A DNA stretch of 64,000 nucleotides from Paenibacillus castaneae (GCF_002884445.1 NZ_KZ614144.1:5899920-5963919), one strand, 5' to 3'; positions 8,560 through 18,863 are shown, counted from the first letter of the stretch. Translations and numbers: made by a program. The notes: generated from the letters alone by a model not told the origin.

Positions 8560-8588
8560 ATTATACAATGGGCTTCCCGTACCGTAAA
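8560..8588 (-). promoter_or_regulatory. Candidate sigma-A promoter of the S-layer gene
   Basis: Minus strand: TTTACG (8583-8588), 17-nt spacer, TATAAT (8560-8565). The start would fall near 8553, giving a leader of about 136 nt to ATG 8417 and 214 nt to ATG 8339. Confidence 0.65.
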
Positions 8589-8915
8589 GAGGAAGTTGTG
8601 AATTCATTCCAATTTAGTCATTATGGGTGTAGGTCTCACGCATCATTTCGGCGCGTGTATAACATTGTCATGTATTTAAACGCACAGTAAACTAAAAAGT
8701 TGCGATGTTGCGAAAAAAACTTTTACTCTTTTTTTTAAAATAACACCAAATAAGTGCTTAAGCCTCTTTACTATGTATGATCCAATCAATCAAGCACCTG
8801 CATTAAACTTAACGCATGGTCTCGTCAGTATAGCTTGTTTTCATAGACTACGTATATACTAAAATTTTTCCTTGGATAATGTTGCACATTCCTTTTACTT
8901 TCGGCTTCCTGCCTA

Positions 8916-8954
8916 AATAAAAAACCAGCCGCAGAAATTTCTCTGCGGCCAGTT
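8916..8954 (-). terminator. Terminator of the 1383-aa SLH protein gene
   Basis: GCCGCAGA (8928-8935) pairs with TCTGCGGC (8942-8949), with further partial pairing outside. On the minus strand the hairpin is followed by GGTTTTTTATTT. Confidence 0.85.
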
Positions 8955-8976
8955 CTAAGCACTGCTTGAGCGGTTA

Positions 8977-11900
8977 TTAACCGATGCTAGGCAGCTTCTT
9001 CAAATCCGCTAATATACGAGCTACTATAATCGCTGCGTCTGAACGCAGCAGATTTGATCGAGGCTCAAATACGGAGCCTGCTTTCGGGTTGGTCGGGTCA
9101 ACATAAGAGCCCAAAATGTATTTTTTCTTGGAAATCGCCAGAACCGCGCTCTTCGCGTAGTAATTTACATTACCGGCGTCCTTGAATGTTTTCTCAAGGT
9201 CTTTAGAAATTTTCGCAGGATCGGTAGCAAGCTTCATATCTAATGCTCTTGAGATAATAACTGAAGCCTCCTCACGCGTCAAGCTTGCGCTTGGCTGGAA
9301 CGTACGCGGACCAGTTCCGCGAATGATGCCCTCACGCGCTGCCGTCTCTACATAACGGTAATCCCATAATGCATCTGGATTAATGATAGCAGGCACATCG
9401 TCGAAGTGCGGCTTGCTTAGCTCATAATTGAGCGGAATATCAAGTGCCTTAACCATCATTCTAGCGAATTCGCCGCGTGAAATATAGATGTTGGCGCCAA
9501 AATCATCAAAGCCCGCAGCATTCATGATGCCTTTGGCATAAATAGCCTCTAAATAGTTTCTCGCATATGGATGCGAAGTCATATCTGAGAAGGAATACAC
9601 CATCTTGCCGACAACATAATAACCGAATTTACTAAACGGAACAGTAATTGTGTTATTCTTCACATCTACGGTACCGCCTATGTTCTCCCAATATTTCGCT
9701 TTAACATCGTAACGGTATGCCGTAATGATCGTACCTACGCTATCCTTCATTTTCGGATCAAATGCTAGTGTTAAAGTTCCTGTCTTAGAAGTAATTAATT
9801 CACGGTTGTCTGGGCGATCGTCATAGGTCGGAATTCTCGTCCCGCCTGTTCCTTTCGCATTCGGGAATTGGTAGGGATCAACACCCATCGTTAACGGATC
9901 ATATGCTGTCGTAGCCGGATCATCTGCTAAACCAGCATCGATCCAATATACAGGACTCGCTTTAGTGAATCTTGTTGGATAGGATAGCCGGAACCTTGTC
10001 CCAAAGCTTTCCATAATAATGTTGAAGTTCGGCGGCCATGGTTCAAGCTCGCGGCGATCAACAACACCATCCTCTGGATTTGCAATCGCGAATAGCAGAT
10101 TATGTCCGGTAAACACTTGGTTCTTCAAGTTCGCCGGTACATTGTAATCGGTGCGAATTAGAGTCGTTCCTTTCTCAAACTTCAAAGAAAGTGCGCCATC
10201 AAAAACTTTGTGGCTGCTTGCCATAGTCTCCATGAATTGTGCGCCTGGAATATTAGTTGGTGCATATGTGATTTCTATGCTGCTTTGCACTTTATTGTTG
10301 GCGTTCGAGATAACGAAATCGATTTTATTTTTTCCGACCTTCAGCTTATTCACGTAAACACGATACGTATTTTTGTACAGCAATTCTACAGTTGCAGGAT
10401 TATTATCTGAGTCATACTCAATTTTCTCCGCTGCTTGCTTATTAATCGTAATCGTATCTGCGCCAGGGGCATCGATAATCACTTCAACAAAATTTTGATT
10501 CACGATCGCTTTGTTAGGCAATATTGGACGAAGAATCGTGTAAGGCAAAGAGGTAGGATCAACCTCTAACCGGTAAGATGCTTTCGGGCCCGTCTCGCCG
10601 TTGTTATACACCGTAAACGTATATACGCTGGAGCTGCCATCTGGGTTTAATGTTTGATTAGTCAAAATAAATGAAAATGTCTTAGTCAAGATGTCGTATC
10701 TTACTGCAAGATTAGCAACTTCATTATTCGCCGTGTTATTAACGGTTCCAATTACATTCGGACCATTCATGATAATGAGCTGCTTGTTTAAATTCCAGCG
10801 AATCGCATTTGTAGAGCTGCTGCTTTCGATTTTCAAAATATAATTCACTGGTGAAGTAAGCCCATTGGTGGCTACATTCATTTGATCGATTTTCGCTTGA
10901 ATATTGTTAACAATATCCGTATTAGTAGCACCTGCTGCGATGAAATCGATAAAATCAAAAGTTCCGAATACATTCATATTCGCTTCATTCGTTGTAAAAA
11001 TGCCGCCGCGATTCACAAAGTTTGGATCATTCGGGAGCGGATCCGTATGCTTGCTGCTGTATGGGTAAATGGTTGTTCCCTCTACCGGTATGACAGGCAG
11101 ATTGGTCGGTATGAGATAAAGCTTAATCTTTTTCTCGTATGAGTTCTTGCTTCCTTGGAACACAAATTTAATTTCATTCTCACCACTGAATAACGCATTG
11201 AATGCATTATCTCTTTCGGATGGAATAATCTCGAAATTAGTGACTGGCTTGCCCGCTTGCTGCTGCAGCTTTATCGGTGTATTGTTCACGTAGAAAAATA
11301 CGGTTTGTGCTGCTTTATTAGCAAAGTCGTAACGAATTTCAGAAGTGTTATTAATGTTATTGATAATCCCTTTGAAATCACTCAAGCTGCCTGTGATCGC
11401 ATCCGTGATCCGTTCACTTTTCAGCTTATTGGTATCATCATAAACCGTCATATTATCGAACACGCTTGTATAGTTCACATAAGGGCCGAACAGCATCGTG
11501 AATTTTACCTGCTTGGTTACACTGCCAACCTTTAGCGTTATGGTTTGAGTGCCTTCGAATGGCAGCTTCTTGAATACGATGATTTCCCGTTTATAGGTTT
11601 TACCGTTAATGTTGACGAACTTATTGGCGAGACTTGCCGACTTATTCTCGATATTGTTTACGGAATTATAATCGTAGCCTGTGGCCGATGCATTTGAAAC
11701 GTTTTTAATGTCAGTAACTGAAACGAGTCCCGTTGTAACGGACAAGTCCGGATTGCCGACCAGCACTTCCATGGCGAACGGCACGCTGTATAAATTAGCG
11801 CCTTCGAGCGGTGTTCCCGTTAATGATTCGCCTGTGCCTGACTGATATCCGCCCAAATAACTAATGGTATCGATAAATTGAGCAGCCGCGTTCCGCAAAG

Positions 11901-13128
11901 AGAAGCCCATAAGTCCGGTTCCCTCATCATCAGGTTGTCCGAGCGCTGTTTTCCTAGCGTTTTTGGCGGTTAGTTGAATACTGTAGGGTTTATCAAATCC
12001 AAGTGCATAAGCGGTGCCTACTGGTGCAGTAAACTGGTAAATGAAAAACGCTTCATTTCCTGTATATTGGCCTACAGGAGTAGCAAGTACTGACGGTGAA
12101 GTAGCAGGCTGAACAACCCCACTTCCAGTTATTGTATACTTTACCGGTATTGGTTGTGTCGGGTTCGGATGCGGTTCTAGAATACCATCTGGTGGAATGC
12201 TGTCATCCTTCAAAAAGTTAGGAACAATGATCGTGCCCGTAACCGTAGCAACGTTCGTAGTTTTCGTCAGTAAATTCGGATTGTACTCAAGTGGCTCCGA
12301 AGAATCGACCGTAGTTGTCGTTCCGCCAACGGTCGTATCTACTTTCCCATTGAGATTTAAATCATAGAACGTAACTTCTCCGTTATAAAAGGCAACCTCA
12401 CGCGTTGTTTCAACCGTTTGGTTTGCGTTTTTCACTTTGATCGTGACAAGGTTTTTACCTTTTTGGAGTGTAATGGGTGAAGCTGCGAACTGATAGTTGT
12501 TAGAGCTATTGACTGAATACGTTTTACTGTTGCCGTTAACATCAACAGTTACTTGCTGTGAATTGGGCGCAAAGCCCGTAATGCTAATATCTGCTGACTG
12601 GCGGCCGGCTGATGTAGTTGAGTGAACAACCGTCGTTCCAGCTTCTTCGATATTAAATTTATTGCCGTCCAGCTGAGCTACTAAATCATAAAAAACAGGA
12701 CCGTTGTGATATTCGATATAGATCGAATTCGTCACTTCCCCGCCGCCCTGTATGCCTCTGAACGTAATACGGTTCAGACCCGGGAACAGCTCAACGTTAT
12801 AAACCTGAATATTAAAGCCGTTGATATAAATATTGCTAGTAATATTCTCGCGTTTAGAACCAAGCTGATCATCTGATGGATCGTCGGTTCCTTTATTATT
12901 AATAACTTGTACGACACTGTATGAGACCGAGGATGGATCAACACCCGTAATAGAACCAGTCAATGTCAAGGTGGGATCCGTCGTTACCCGTGCTTGCGTA
13001 GACAAATCCTTCTCCAATGGGAAGCTGAAGCTGCCCGTTGCGGCCGTAACAATTCCTGACGAACCAACTGGCGGCATCAATGTAATCAACAAAGCTAACG
13101 TCAGTACTAATGAAAGTATTCTTTTCAA
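8977..13128 (-). CDS. Large secreted protein with C-terminal SLH domains
   Basis: 1383 residues from TTG 13128; GGAGG lies 9 nt upstream, and no in-frame ATG has a matching site. A signal peptide of about 30 residues (MKRILSLVLTLALLITLMPP, ending VTAA) leads into a long region of Ig-like beta-rich repeats with recurring xxVTVxVNGxxxTYxV and GxNxIxFxxxG strands. The last 206 residues (about 1178-1383) hold three SLH domains whose wall-binding motifs read SRGE, TREE and LRSD. It is therefore predicted to sit on the cell surface, bound non-covalently to pyruvylated wall polymer. It lies directly downstream of the wall-polymer genes and has its own terminator. Its function beyond surface display is unknown; no enzyme domain was recognised. 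Confidence 0.9.
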   Translation of the reverse strand: MKRILSLVLTLALLITLMPPVGSSGIVTAATGSFSFPLEKDLSTQARVTTDPTLTLTGSITGVDPSSVSYSVVQVINNKGTDDPSDDQLGSKRENITSNIYINGFNIQVYNVELFPGLNRITFRGIQGGGEVTNSIYIEYHNGPVFYDLVAQLDGNKFNIEEAGTTVVHSTTSAGRQSADISITGFAPNSQQVTVDVNGNSKTYSVNSSNNYQFAASPITLQKGKNLVTIKVKNANQTVETTREVAFYNGEVTFYDLNLNGKVDTTVGGTTTTVDSSEPLEYNPNLLTKTTNVATVTGTIIVPNFLKDDSIPPDGILEPHPNPTQPIPVKYTITGSGVVQPATSPSVLATPVGQYTGNEAFFIYQFTAPVGTAYALGFDKPYSIQLTAKNARKTALGQPDDEGTGLMGFSLRNAAAQFIDTISYLGGYQSGTGESLTGTPLEGANLYSVPFAMEVLVGNPDLSVTTGLVSVTDIKNVSNASATGYDYNSVNNIENKSASLANKFVNINGKTYKREIIVFKKLPFEGTQTITLKVGSVTKQVKFTMLFGPYVNYTSVFDNMTVYDDTNKLKSERITDAITGSLSDFKGIINNINNTSEIRYDFANKAAQTVFFYVNNTPIKLQQQAGKPVTNFEIIPSERDNAFNALFSGENEIKFVFQGSKNSYEKKIKLYLIPTNLPVIPVEGTTIYPYSSKHTDPLPNDPNFVNRGGIFTTNEANMNVFGTFDFIDFIAAGATNTDIVNNIQAKIDQMNVATNGLTSPVNYILKIESSSSTNAIRWNLNKQLIIMNGPNVIGTVNNTANNEVANLAVRYDILTKTFSFILTNQTLNPDGSSSVYTFTVYNNGETGPKASYRLEVDPTSLPYTILRPILPNKAIVNQNFVEVIIDAPGADTITINKQAAEKIEYDSDNNPATVELLYKNTYRVYVNKLKVGKNKIDFVISNANNKVQSSIEITYAPTNIPGAQFMETMASSHKVFDGALSLKFEKGTTLIRTDYNVPANLKNQVFTGHNLLFAIANPEDGVVDRRELEPWPPNFNIIMESFGTRFRLSYPTRFTKASPVYWIDAGLADDPATTAYDPLTMGVDPYQFPNAKGTGGTRIPTYDDRPDNRELITSKTGTLTLAFDPKMKDSVGTIITAYRYDVKAKYWENIGGTVDVKNNTITVPFSKFGYYVVGKMVYSFSDMTSHPYARNYLEAIYAKGIMNAAGFDDFGANIYISRGEFARMMVKALDIPLNYELSKPHFDDVPAIINPDALWDYRYVETAAREGIIRGTGPRTFQPSASLTREEASVIISRALDMKLATDPAKISKDLEKTFKDAGNVNYYAKSAVLAISKKKYILGSYVDPTNPKAGSVFEPRSNLLRSDAAIIVARILADLKKLPSIG

Positions 13129-13383
13129 AACAATGTTCCTCCTTTATTTATATAACGTGCCTGGATATCAGAATATTAGTGTAAAGGCAACAAAGCAGCT
13201 AACTACTTGAAATAAACCTTCCTCCTCGTTCCTCTTTAGCCAGCTTCTTTACATTCAAATAAAGCCGTGCTGACCGCTGAATAGTTCTGTACCTTTGTTA
13301 TCGGTTCCGAAGCATCATTTTTTTAGTTTTTTGAGCAATTTTACAAATGATACACTTAAATAATTTCGTTAAGCTTTTGCCTC

Positions 13384-13413
13384 CTGAGCTGAGGGGAGAG
13401 TGAAGCAAAGAAT
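13384..13413 (-). repeat. 30-bp dispersed repeat, copy A
   Basis: Read on the minus strand it matches the copies at 33586-33615 (plus) and 34932-34961 (minus). It differs from the latter at 4 of 30 positions and shares the core CTTTGCTTCACT and the end AGCTCAG. Confidence 0.7.
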
Positions 13414-13508
13414 AATAGATGAAGGCTGGGCTATAAGAAGATGAACGATACAGAAGAAGCGGCTGGAGGAATACATGAATCTCTTATCAAAATACATATA
13501 CAGATATA

Positions 13509-13552
13509 CAAAAAGGCTCTGAAACCCTTCATCAGGGATTTCAGAGCCTTCT
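13509..13552 (-). terminator. Terminator of tagO
   Basis: AAGGCTCTGAAA (13513-13524) pairs with TTTCAGAGCCTT (13539-13550), with CCCT/AGGG pairing inside, followed by a T-rich run on the minus strand. Confidence 0.9.
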
Positions 13553-13553
13553 A

Positions 13554-14696
13554 TTATTTGGAACGCGATTCGGCATCCACTTTAAGCCTGAGGCGCATTC
13601 TATTTAAAAAATTAATAAGTGGCTTACGCGTTTTGTCCACGATACCGGTTAACTCAGCGCCGATCTGCAAGAAGAACATGAGCATGCAAATAACCGCGAA
13701 GGTAATCCAGTTCGCTGCACTTGATTGAACAACGGCAGACTGCACAATAGCCAGCCCTCCGAATAAAGCAGCAACCCCCCAAATGATTAGGACGGTACGA
13801 CGATGGCTGAAGCCTAGATCACGTAAACGGTGATGCAAATGGCCTTTGTCCGGAGCAAAGATTGGACGCTTGTTGACCCAGCGGCGAACAATCGCAAAAA
13901 AAGTATCCGAAAGAGGCACGCCGATAATAAGCAGCGGTGTTACGAATGAAACCAATGTTACCTGCTTGAAGCCAAGCATGGAAAGCGTGGCTAGGCTAAA
14001 GCCAAGAAACAACGAGCCTGAGTCACCCATAAATATTTTTGCAGGGTGGAAGTTAAATACGAGAAATCCGACGATTCCGCCTAGCAGCAAAGTGCTGAGC
14101 AGAATAACAGGCTGGAAGCCCATAAGCGATGCCATTACCACTATCGTTGCGATTGCGATACCGGATACACCAGCGGCGAGCCCGTCCAAGCCGTCGATTA
14201 AATTAATGGCATTCGTTACGCCAACGATCCATAGAATCGTAAGCGGGATGCTGAGCCAGCCAGCAATCGGCTGCATCGTTTCCCCGAAAGGAATGTTCAG
14301 CAGGTCGATCTTAACGTCAAATCCGAATACGACGACGCAAGCTGCAGCAACCTGGCCAATTAATTTAATTTTTGCGGAAAGCTCAAAGCGATCATCGAAA
14401 GCACCCAAAATAATAATCATTGTGCCGCCCACCAGCAGCGCATTAATCATATTGGAATCCTGCGCGCGAAGCAGGCCTTCTGGAATAAATGGAGATAAAA
14501 TAAAGAACGCGCCTACGAATGCGATATAAATAGCTAGACCGCCAAGACGCGGCATGATGCGCGTATGTACTTTGCGGTGATTTGGTTTGTCTATTGCGCC
14601 TACTTTGAAAGCAAATTTCTTAACAAGCGGCGTCATTGCAATTGCTAAAATAAGAGCGATAATAAATCCAATTGTATACAGCAAGCCAACTGGCAT
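13554..14696 (-). CDS. tagO: Undecaprenyl-phosphate N-acetylglucosaminyl-1-phosphate transferase
   Basis: A polytopic membrane enzyme that moves GlcNAc-1-phosphate from UDP-GlcNAc onto undecaprenyl phosphate, the first step of wall-polymer assembly. 380 residues, about 11 membrane segments. The MraY/WecA family motifs are present: GAFDDR (Asp101-Asp102, Mg binding), NAINLIDGLDGLA (162-174), FMGDSGS and the basic DKGHLHHRL loop. ATG 14696 has GGGGAG 8 nt upstream. It lies downstream of tagA and csaB on the same strand, about 100 nt from tagA. In this setting it probably starts the secondary wall polymer that anchors the SLH proteins; a teichoic-acid role is also possible. The alternative name wecA would be equally defensible. 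Confidence 0.92.
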   Translation of the reverse strand: MPVGLLYTIGFIIALILAIAMTPLVKKFAFKVGAIDKPNHRKVHTRIMPRLGGLAIYIAFVGAFFILSPFIPEGLLRAQDSNMINALLVGGTMIIILGAFDDRFELSAKIKLIGQVAAACVVVFGFDVKIDLLNIPFGETMQPIAGWLSIPLTILWIVGVTNAINLIDGLDGLAAGVSGIAIATIVVMASLMGFQPVILLSTLLLGGIVGFLVFNFHPAKIFMGDSGSLFLGFSLATLSMLGFKQVTLVSFVTPLLIIGVPLSDTFFAIVRRWVNKRPIFAPDKGHLHHRLRDLGFSHRRTVLIIWGVAALFGGLAIVQSAVVQSSAANWITFAVICMLMFFLQIGAELTGIVDKTRKPLINFLNRMRLRLKVDAESRSK

Positions 14697-14797
14697 GTGT
14701 GCAACTCCCCTTTTCTTTCTACCGAAGTGAATTATACTCCGATTGAAAAAGAAACTCCAACCCCGTTTTCATCCGATTTTCACGGTTTTGCGGATCT

Positions 14798-15559
14798 TTA
14801 CGGTGTATGACGCGGTTTTGTTACGTTTTCCTTGTCGCGAAGCACTCTCACTACGAATTTCGGCAAAACAAGCATCCTTTTGTAGCGTTTAGGCTCTTGC
14901 AGCAGGCGATAAAACCACTCCATCCGGAGCTTCTGGTATATCATTGGAGCGCGCTTCAGCTTACCTGACACGACATCAAAGCTGCCGCCTACTCCCATAA
15001 TTAGGGGTACTCCAAGCCTCTGTTTAAATTTGACGATCCACGGCTCTTGTGTATCAGCTCCGCGTGCCACAAATAACATATCGGGCGCGACATGCATAAT
15101 AGCCTCGACTACTTCCTCGTCTTGCTCCGGCCCAAAAAAGCCATTGCGATAGCCGACAATACGCACTTGTGGATATTGCAGCTGCAGCTTCTCAGCCGCT
15201 GCTTCAATGACCTCCTGCGAGGTGCCTAGCAAATAAGCCTTCCATTTGCGGGACTCCCCTTGCGCAAGCAGACGATGCAACAGATCAAAGCCCGTTACTC
15301 GTTCCGCAACTGGATGTCCCACATGCTTCGCTGCCCATACAACTCCTGCGCCGTCTGGCACAATTAAGTCCGCTTGCTTGATCATGGCGCTGTAGTTCGC
15401 ATCCTCAACCGCAGACATAATCATAATGGGATTAGCCGTTATGACATGAGTCTGCTGTCTCTTTTCTATGGCTTCTGTTAAGTAATTAACCGTCTCATCC
15501 ATGCTCATTTTGGAGAATGGGATGCCGTAAATAGATACGGTTGGTACTTGTTTTGACAA
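14798..15559 (-). CDS. tagA: WecG/TagA/CpsF-family glycosyltransferase (N-acetylmannosaminyltransferase)
   Basis: 253 residues from TTG 15559, since GAGGTG ends 8 nt upstream; the in-frame TTG at 15565 is too close. TagA enzymes add ManNAc to lipid-linked GlcNAc, the second step after TagO. Family features visible are THVITANPIMIM, IVPDGAGVVWAAK, FVARGADTQEPWI (usually GxPxQExxI) and the GVGGSFDVVSGKLKRAP block near the C-terminus. The csaB stop codon lies inside the ribosome binding site region, so translation of the two is probably coupled. A GlcNAc-ManNAc backbone is what Bacillus SLH-binding polymers carry, which agrees with csaB and the SLH genes alongside. Confidence 0.9.
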   Translation of the reverse strand: MSKQVPTVSIYGIPFSKMSMDETVNYLTEAIEKRQQTHVITANPIMIMSAVEDANYSAMIKQADLIVPDGAGVVWAAKHVGHPVAERVTGFDLLHRLLAQGESRKWKAYLLGTSQEVIEAAAEKLQLQYPQVRIVGYRNGFFGPEQDEEVVEAIMHVAPDMLFVARGADTQEPWIVKFKQRLGVPLIMGVGGSFDVVSGKLKRAPMIYQKLRMEWFYRLLQEPKRYKRMLVLPKFVVRVLRDKENVTKPRHTP

Positions 15560-15566
15560 GTGCAAG

Positions 15567-16718
15567 TCACCTCAATATGGTTTGACGCATGAACTGGACA
15601 ATTTGTTGCGCCGGTTTTTGCGATTGTTGTTTTAATAGGTCGATTGCTGGCTTATGTTCAGCCTGCCAGCCCGCTTTGTCTTCCAGCAGCGAGCTTGCCG
15701 CTGCTGCGAAAGCATCGGCATCGAGCTGCTCCGTTGTGCCGATGGCTTTGAGCCCCAATCGATGAAGGAATTGATCGATCTTCGGGTCATAAGACAAGCC
15801 AAGCATCGGTACCATTTGATTGGCTGCATAAATAAGCGCATGGAGGCGCATGCCGAACAAAGCGTCGCAACGGCTGACCTCCAGCAGCATTTGCTGGGGG
15901 TCGTCGCCGACGGTGGCCAGCTCGGCGGTGGAACCGCTGCCGAGCCGGCCGCGCAGCCGTTCCAGCACTTCCTCCGACGCTTCGATGTCGGAGGGGGTGT
16001 GGAACGGCAGGAAGCGCAGCCGCACAGGCGTCCGCTTCGAGAGCGCGATTAGCGCTTCGGCGGCGCGAGCAAGGTCGCCGCCGTCGCTGCGCCAGCGGCG
16101 CAGCGATACGCCAACGAGCGGCAGCTCGTCCGCTGTGGAGCTGCGCTGCAAGCTTTCGTTCGAGCTAAGCGGCAGCGGCAAGCCCATAACCGGATCAGGC
16201 ACTACGTCGATTCGGTTCTCAGGCAAGCCAATCCAGGCAAGCAAGGATGCCGATTCTGCATCCCGTACGGACACATAAGCACTGCGCTTCATTACGCTGC
16301 GGATCAGCGGGTCCATCCAGCGTCGGTTAACGGGGCCGATACCTTGCGAGTAGGCGAAGGTAGGTTTGCCGAGAAGTTGAGCAAGTTTCATGACTGCCGT
16401 GTAATACGGAATTGTCTTCGCACTTGTCGCGTCCTGCAGCAGGCTTCCGCCGCCGCTTATCAGACCATCACAGCTACGCAGTGCTTTCATCAGATCGCCC
16501 GGATGCATGCGGCGAACAGATTCAACGCCGTACATTTGGCTTGTCGATGCCGGATCACCAGACAAAACAATTGGTTGAATTTGAATTCCTTGTGCTTTTC
16601 CTTCAACTTCCAGTGCAAGCAATATCGACTTTAACACCGCTTCATCGCCGCTATTTCGAAAGCCATAATAGCCGGAAATAACTATGCGACAAACTTGCGA
16701 ATGATTGCTGGCGCCCAT
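15567..16718 (-). CDS. csaB: Polysaccharide pyruvyl transferase CsaB
   Basis: CsaB adds a ketal pyruvate to the secondary wall polymer, which SLH domains require for binding. 383 residues. The family pattern is present: IVISGYYGFRNSGDEAVL at the N-terminus, ISGGGSLLQD, FAYSQGIGP, and GMRLHALIYAA near the C-terminus, ending the GT-B-like second half. ATG 16718 overlaps the end of the upstream membrane-protein gene by 37 nt and has a poor ribosome binding site, so coupling is likely. The stretch 15890-16160 is much richer in G and C than its surroundings. At least three SLH proteins in this window would depend on the enzyme. Confidence 0.93.
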   Translation of the reverse strand: MGASNHSQVCRIVISGYYGFRNSGDEAVLKSILLALEVEGKAQGIQIQPIVLSGDPASTSQMYGVESVRRMHPGDLMKALRSCDGLISGGGSLLQDATSAKTIPYYTAVMKLAQLLGKPTFAYSQGIGPVNRRWMDPLIRSVMKRSAYVSVRDAESASLLAWIGLPENRIDVVPDPVMGLPLPLSSNESLQRSSTADELPLVGVSLRRWRSDGGDLARAAEALIALSKRTPVRLRFLPFHTPSDIEASEEVLERLRGRLGSGSTAELATVGDDPQQMLLEVSRCDALFGMRLHALIYAANQMVPMLGLSYDPKIDQFLHRLGLKAIGTTEQLDADAFAAAASSLLEDKAGWQAEHKPAIDLLKQQSQKPAQQIVQFMRQTILR

Positions 16719-18829
16719 TTACGTATTGCTCCTTCCACGACCTGCCACGCTAGGATCAAGATACAGCCAATAATTAACCCTGTTCCCCACCCAAGCAGCA
16801 ATCTAATCACCGAAATATATAACGGCGTATGAATGTGCGCGAATGTATCTACCATTGTCAATTGTCCAATGGAGCCTGCTATTACAAGCAGCCACGCTGC
16901 ACGGTAACGCAGTGCCAAGAACAAACCGAGTACAAGCGGCGGGTGGCCCAGCATAAACTCTTTAAAGCGCGGCCGAACGCCGAACGTCGATTCCAGCCAG
17001 CCGCGGATAACGAGCTCGATAGAAGATACTTGACCGGCATTGCCTGTACGCGACAAATAGTAGTAACCAATTATTCCGATGACAGCTGCTATTATGATCC
17101 ACGTCAAAGTAATAGGTTTAGTAAGCAAAGAGCGCAGTTTTCCTACAGACATTTGACCATTGTAGAAAAGAACATAAACCGCAACGAGTGCGATTGGAGC
17201 AAGATGCAGCACGCTTACGCCGCGGAACTGCTCCAGCACTAAGCTGTAAGTAATGTTATTAAGAAGCCCAAATACTAACGGAATCGCCATTATCGAAATG
17301 AGCGACGCAGACACAAACCAAGTGATCGCTAAGCCAAAGCGGCGTCCAATTGTAGCGGATGGGAATATCCATTTCATTTGATTGCCTTTATCATAGACAG
17401 CACCTGGCTGATGCGGCGCTTTCGATGACTGGCTGCGGCCTACCGACCAGCTTCCGCCTCCAACTATACGGCGATCACCAACGGTTCTAGCGTAAATTCG
17501 ATTCATTACCCAGATTAAGGCTAACGTAGGAGCGCTGACAGCTGCTCCTAATGCAAGCCCCTGCTCCATAAGCGAGGTTCTGCTGGTCAGATACAATCCT
17601 GCACTTCCAATTATCCCTAATAAGAACACAGGAATGTAGACGCCAGGAATGAATGCGCCAACCATTAATGCGATCAAGGCAATGGCTCCAGCTGCCACCA
17701 CTCCACGCAGCGCCTTCGACCAGGATGGCTGCTCGTATTTAAATGGCTCCGGATGTCCAGGCGTAAATCCAGCATTTGATAGCGTTGCTACAACACCATC
17801 TTTACCGCTCATAGCTTCATTAATATTATCCAAAGAATGAACTATTTTCGCTTTATCCACACTGGATTGAGAGGTTCCGTTTAGGAAGAACATCCGAATG
17901 TTCCGGTCTTTCGCCGCTAGGAGGAAACGATCCGTAATAGCTTCGGGAGACATGTCCATGCTGTCCTTCTCTGACAATGAGTAAAGCCTTACCACATTAT
18001 AGTTTGTAAGATAGGCTAATTTATTTATACCTTGTTGTGGTTTTTTTAAGTTTTCAATTGTAGCGATACCAATATGATACTTATTAAGTAATACCGCGAA
18101 TCCATCTAAACTCTTTGCTTTCGCTTGATCAGATGCGCCCTTTACTTTATCGCCGTCAAACAGCACCCGATCGACGCCAAGCTCTTTCAACTGGCCAAGA
18201 AGAACATCCATCGACTTTTGATCATAAGGCTTCACGCGATCAGAGAAGCGAGGCAGCAAGCCAAAGCCTGCATCATGGATCGTTTGCAGTGCCATCGGGT
18301 CAAAGTCCAATGTTTTCATAACCGCTTCCGCAACTGGGATTTCTACGACCAAGCCATTGCGACCACCGTAGGACCAATCCCTATATACGATTTCCTCGCG
18401 ATCTAACGCTGCCTTTACGATTGGCCCAACCTTTTCTTCCTCTTGCGGTCCATTGAATAAAATATACGTATAGTTTTGTCCTGCTTGCTCAAACTTTCCT
18501 TGCAGCAGCGCAGCGTCTCTTGAGCTGTAGTAAGTCAATCTGCCGGACTGCTGCAGTTCCTTCAGTGAGCTCTCATAAACGGACATCGTCATGACGCCAG
18601 ATTCCTTCAGCTTCGCCAGCTGCTCCTCAAGAAATAATTGCGGCTGAGCTTGCTTCTCCGCTACCTCTATAATATCCCGGTAATCAAATACATACTCTAC
18701 GTGCTTCGAAGCTTTCTCCATGTCCATCCGTAAAGCTCCAAGGGGCAATGCTGCTACAACTCCGATTAATGCAATAATCCATAAGGCAAGCTTGACCTGC
18801 CGATTCCATTGCTGCCAACGTGAAAACAC
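16682..18829 (-). CDS. DUF5693 polytopic membrane protein, csaA-like
   Basis: 715 residues. One N-terminal membrane segment (about 14-33), then an extracytoplasmic region of about 340 residues, then a C-terminal half with roughly ten further membrane segments. The family is known to me as DUF5693 and is found next to csaB. In Bacillus anthracis the gene beside csaB is csaA, described as a putative oligosaccharide transporter. By position and topology this could export or assemble the wall-polymer repeat, but no catalytic motif was seen. It overlaps csaB by 37 nt and starts 34 nt after pgcA, so pgcA-csaA-like-csaB-tagA probably form one operon. Confidence 0.78.
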   Translation of the reverse strand: MFSRWQQWNRQVKLALWIIALIGVVAALPLGALRMDMEKASKHVEYVFDYRDIIEVAEKQAQPQLFLEEQLAKLKESGVMTMSVYESSLKELQQSGRLTYYSSRDAALLQGKFEQAGQNYTYILFNGPQEEEKVGPIVKAALDREEIVYRDWSYGGRNGLVVEIPVAEAVMKTLDFDPMALQTIHDAGFGLLPRFSDRVKPYDQKSMDVLLGQLKELGVDRVLFDGDKVKGASDQAKAKSLDGFAVLLNKYHIGIATIENLKKPQQGINKLAYLTNYNVVRLYSLSEKDSMDMSPEAITDRFLLAAKDRNIRMFFLNGTSQSSVDKAKIVHSLDNINEAMSGKDGVVATLSNAGFTPGHPEPFKYEQPSWSKALRGVVAAGAIALIALMVGAFIPGVYIPVFLLGIIGSAGLYLTSRTSLMEQGLALGAAVSAPTLALIWVMNRIYARTVGDRRIVGGGSWSVGRSQSSKAPHQPGAVYDKGNQMKWIFPSATIGRRFGLAITWFVSASLISIMAIPLVFGLLNNITYSLVLEQFRGVSVLHLAPIALVAVYVLFYNGQMSVGKLRSLLTKPITLTWIIIAAVIGIIGYYYLSRTGNAGQVSSIELVIRGWLESTFGVRPRFKEFMLGHPPLVLGLFLALRYRAAWLLVIAGSIGQLTMVDTFAHIHTPLYISVIRLLLGWGTGLIIGCILILAWQVVEGAIRKWAPAIIRKFVA

Positions 18830-18863
18830 ATAACTCCTCCGTTCTAAACAGGTTTATAAAATT

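Larger units (their letters stand above)
8502..8976. other. 475-bp intergenic region: S-layer promoter and leader
   Basis: Holds the promoter (8560-8588) and long untranslated leader of the S-layer gene and, at its far end, the terminator of the upstream SLH gene. The AT-rich middle (8600-8900) has no gene I can support. Confidence 0.7.
13129..13553. other. 425-bp intergenic region between SLH gene and tagO
   Basis: Contains the tagO terminator (13509-13552), one copy of a 30-bp repeat (13384-13413) and the upstream region of the SLH gene. An isolated GAGGAGGAAGG on the minus strand near 13220 has no start codon behind it. No gene seen. Confidence 0.7.

Noticed and set aside
13846..14529. 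227-codon plus-strand open frame
   Set aside because: Lies fully antisense to tagO, whose motifs are unmistakable; no ribosome binding site or family similarity.
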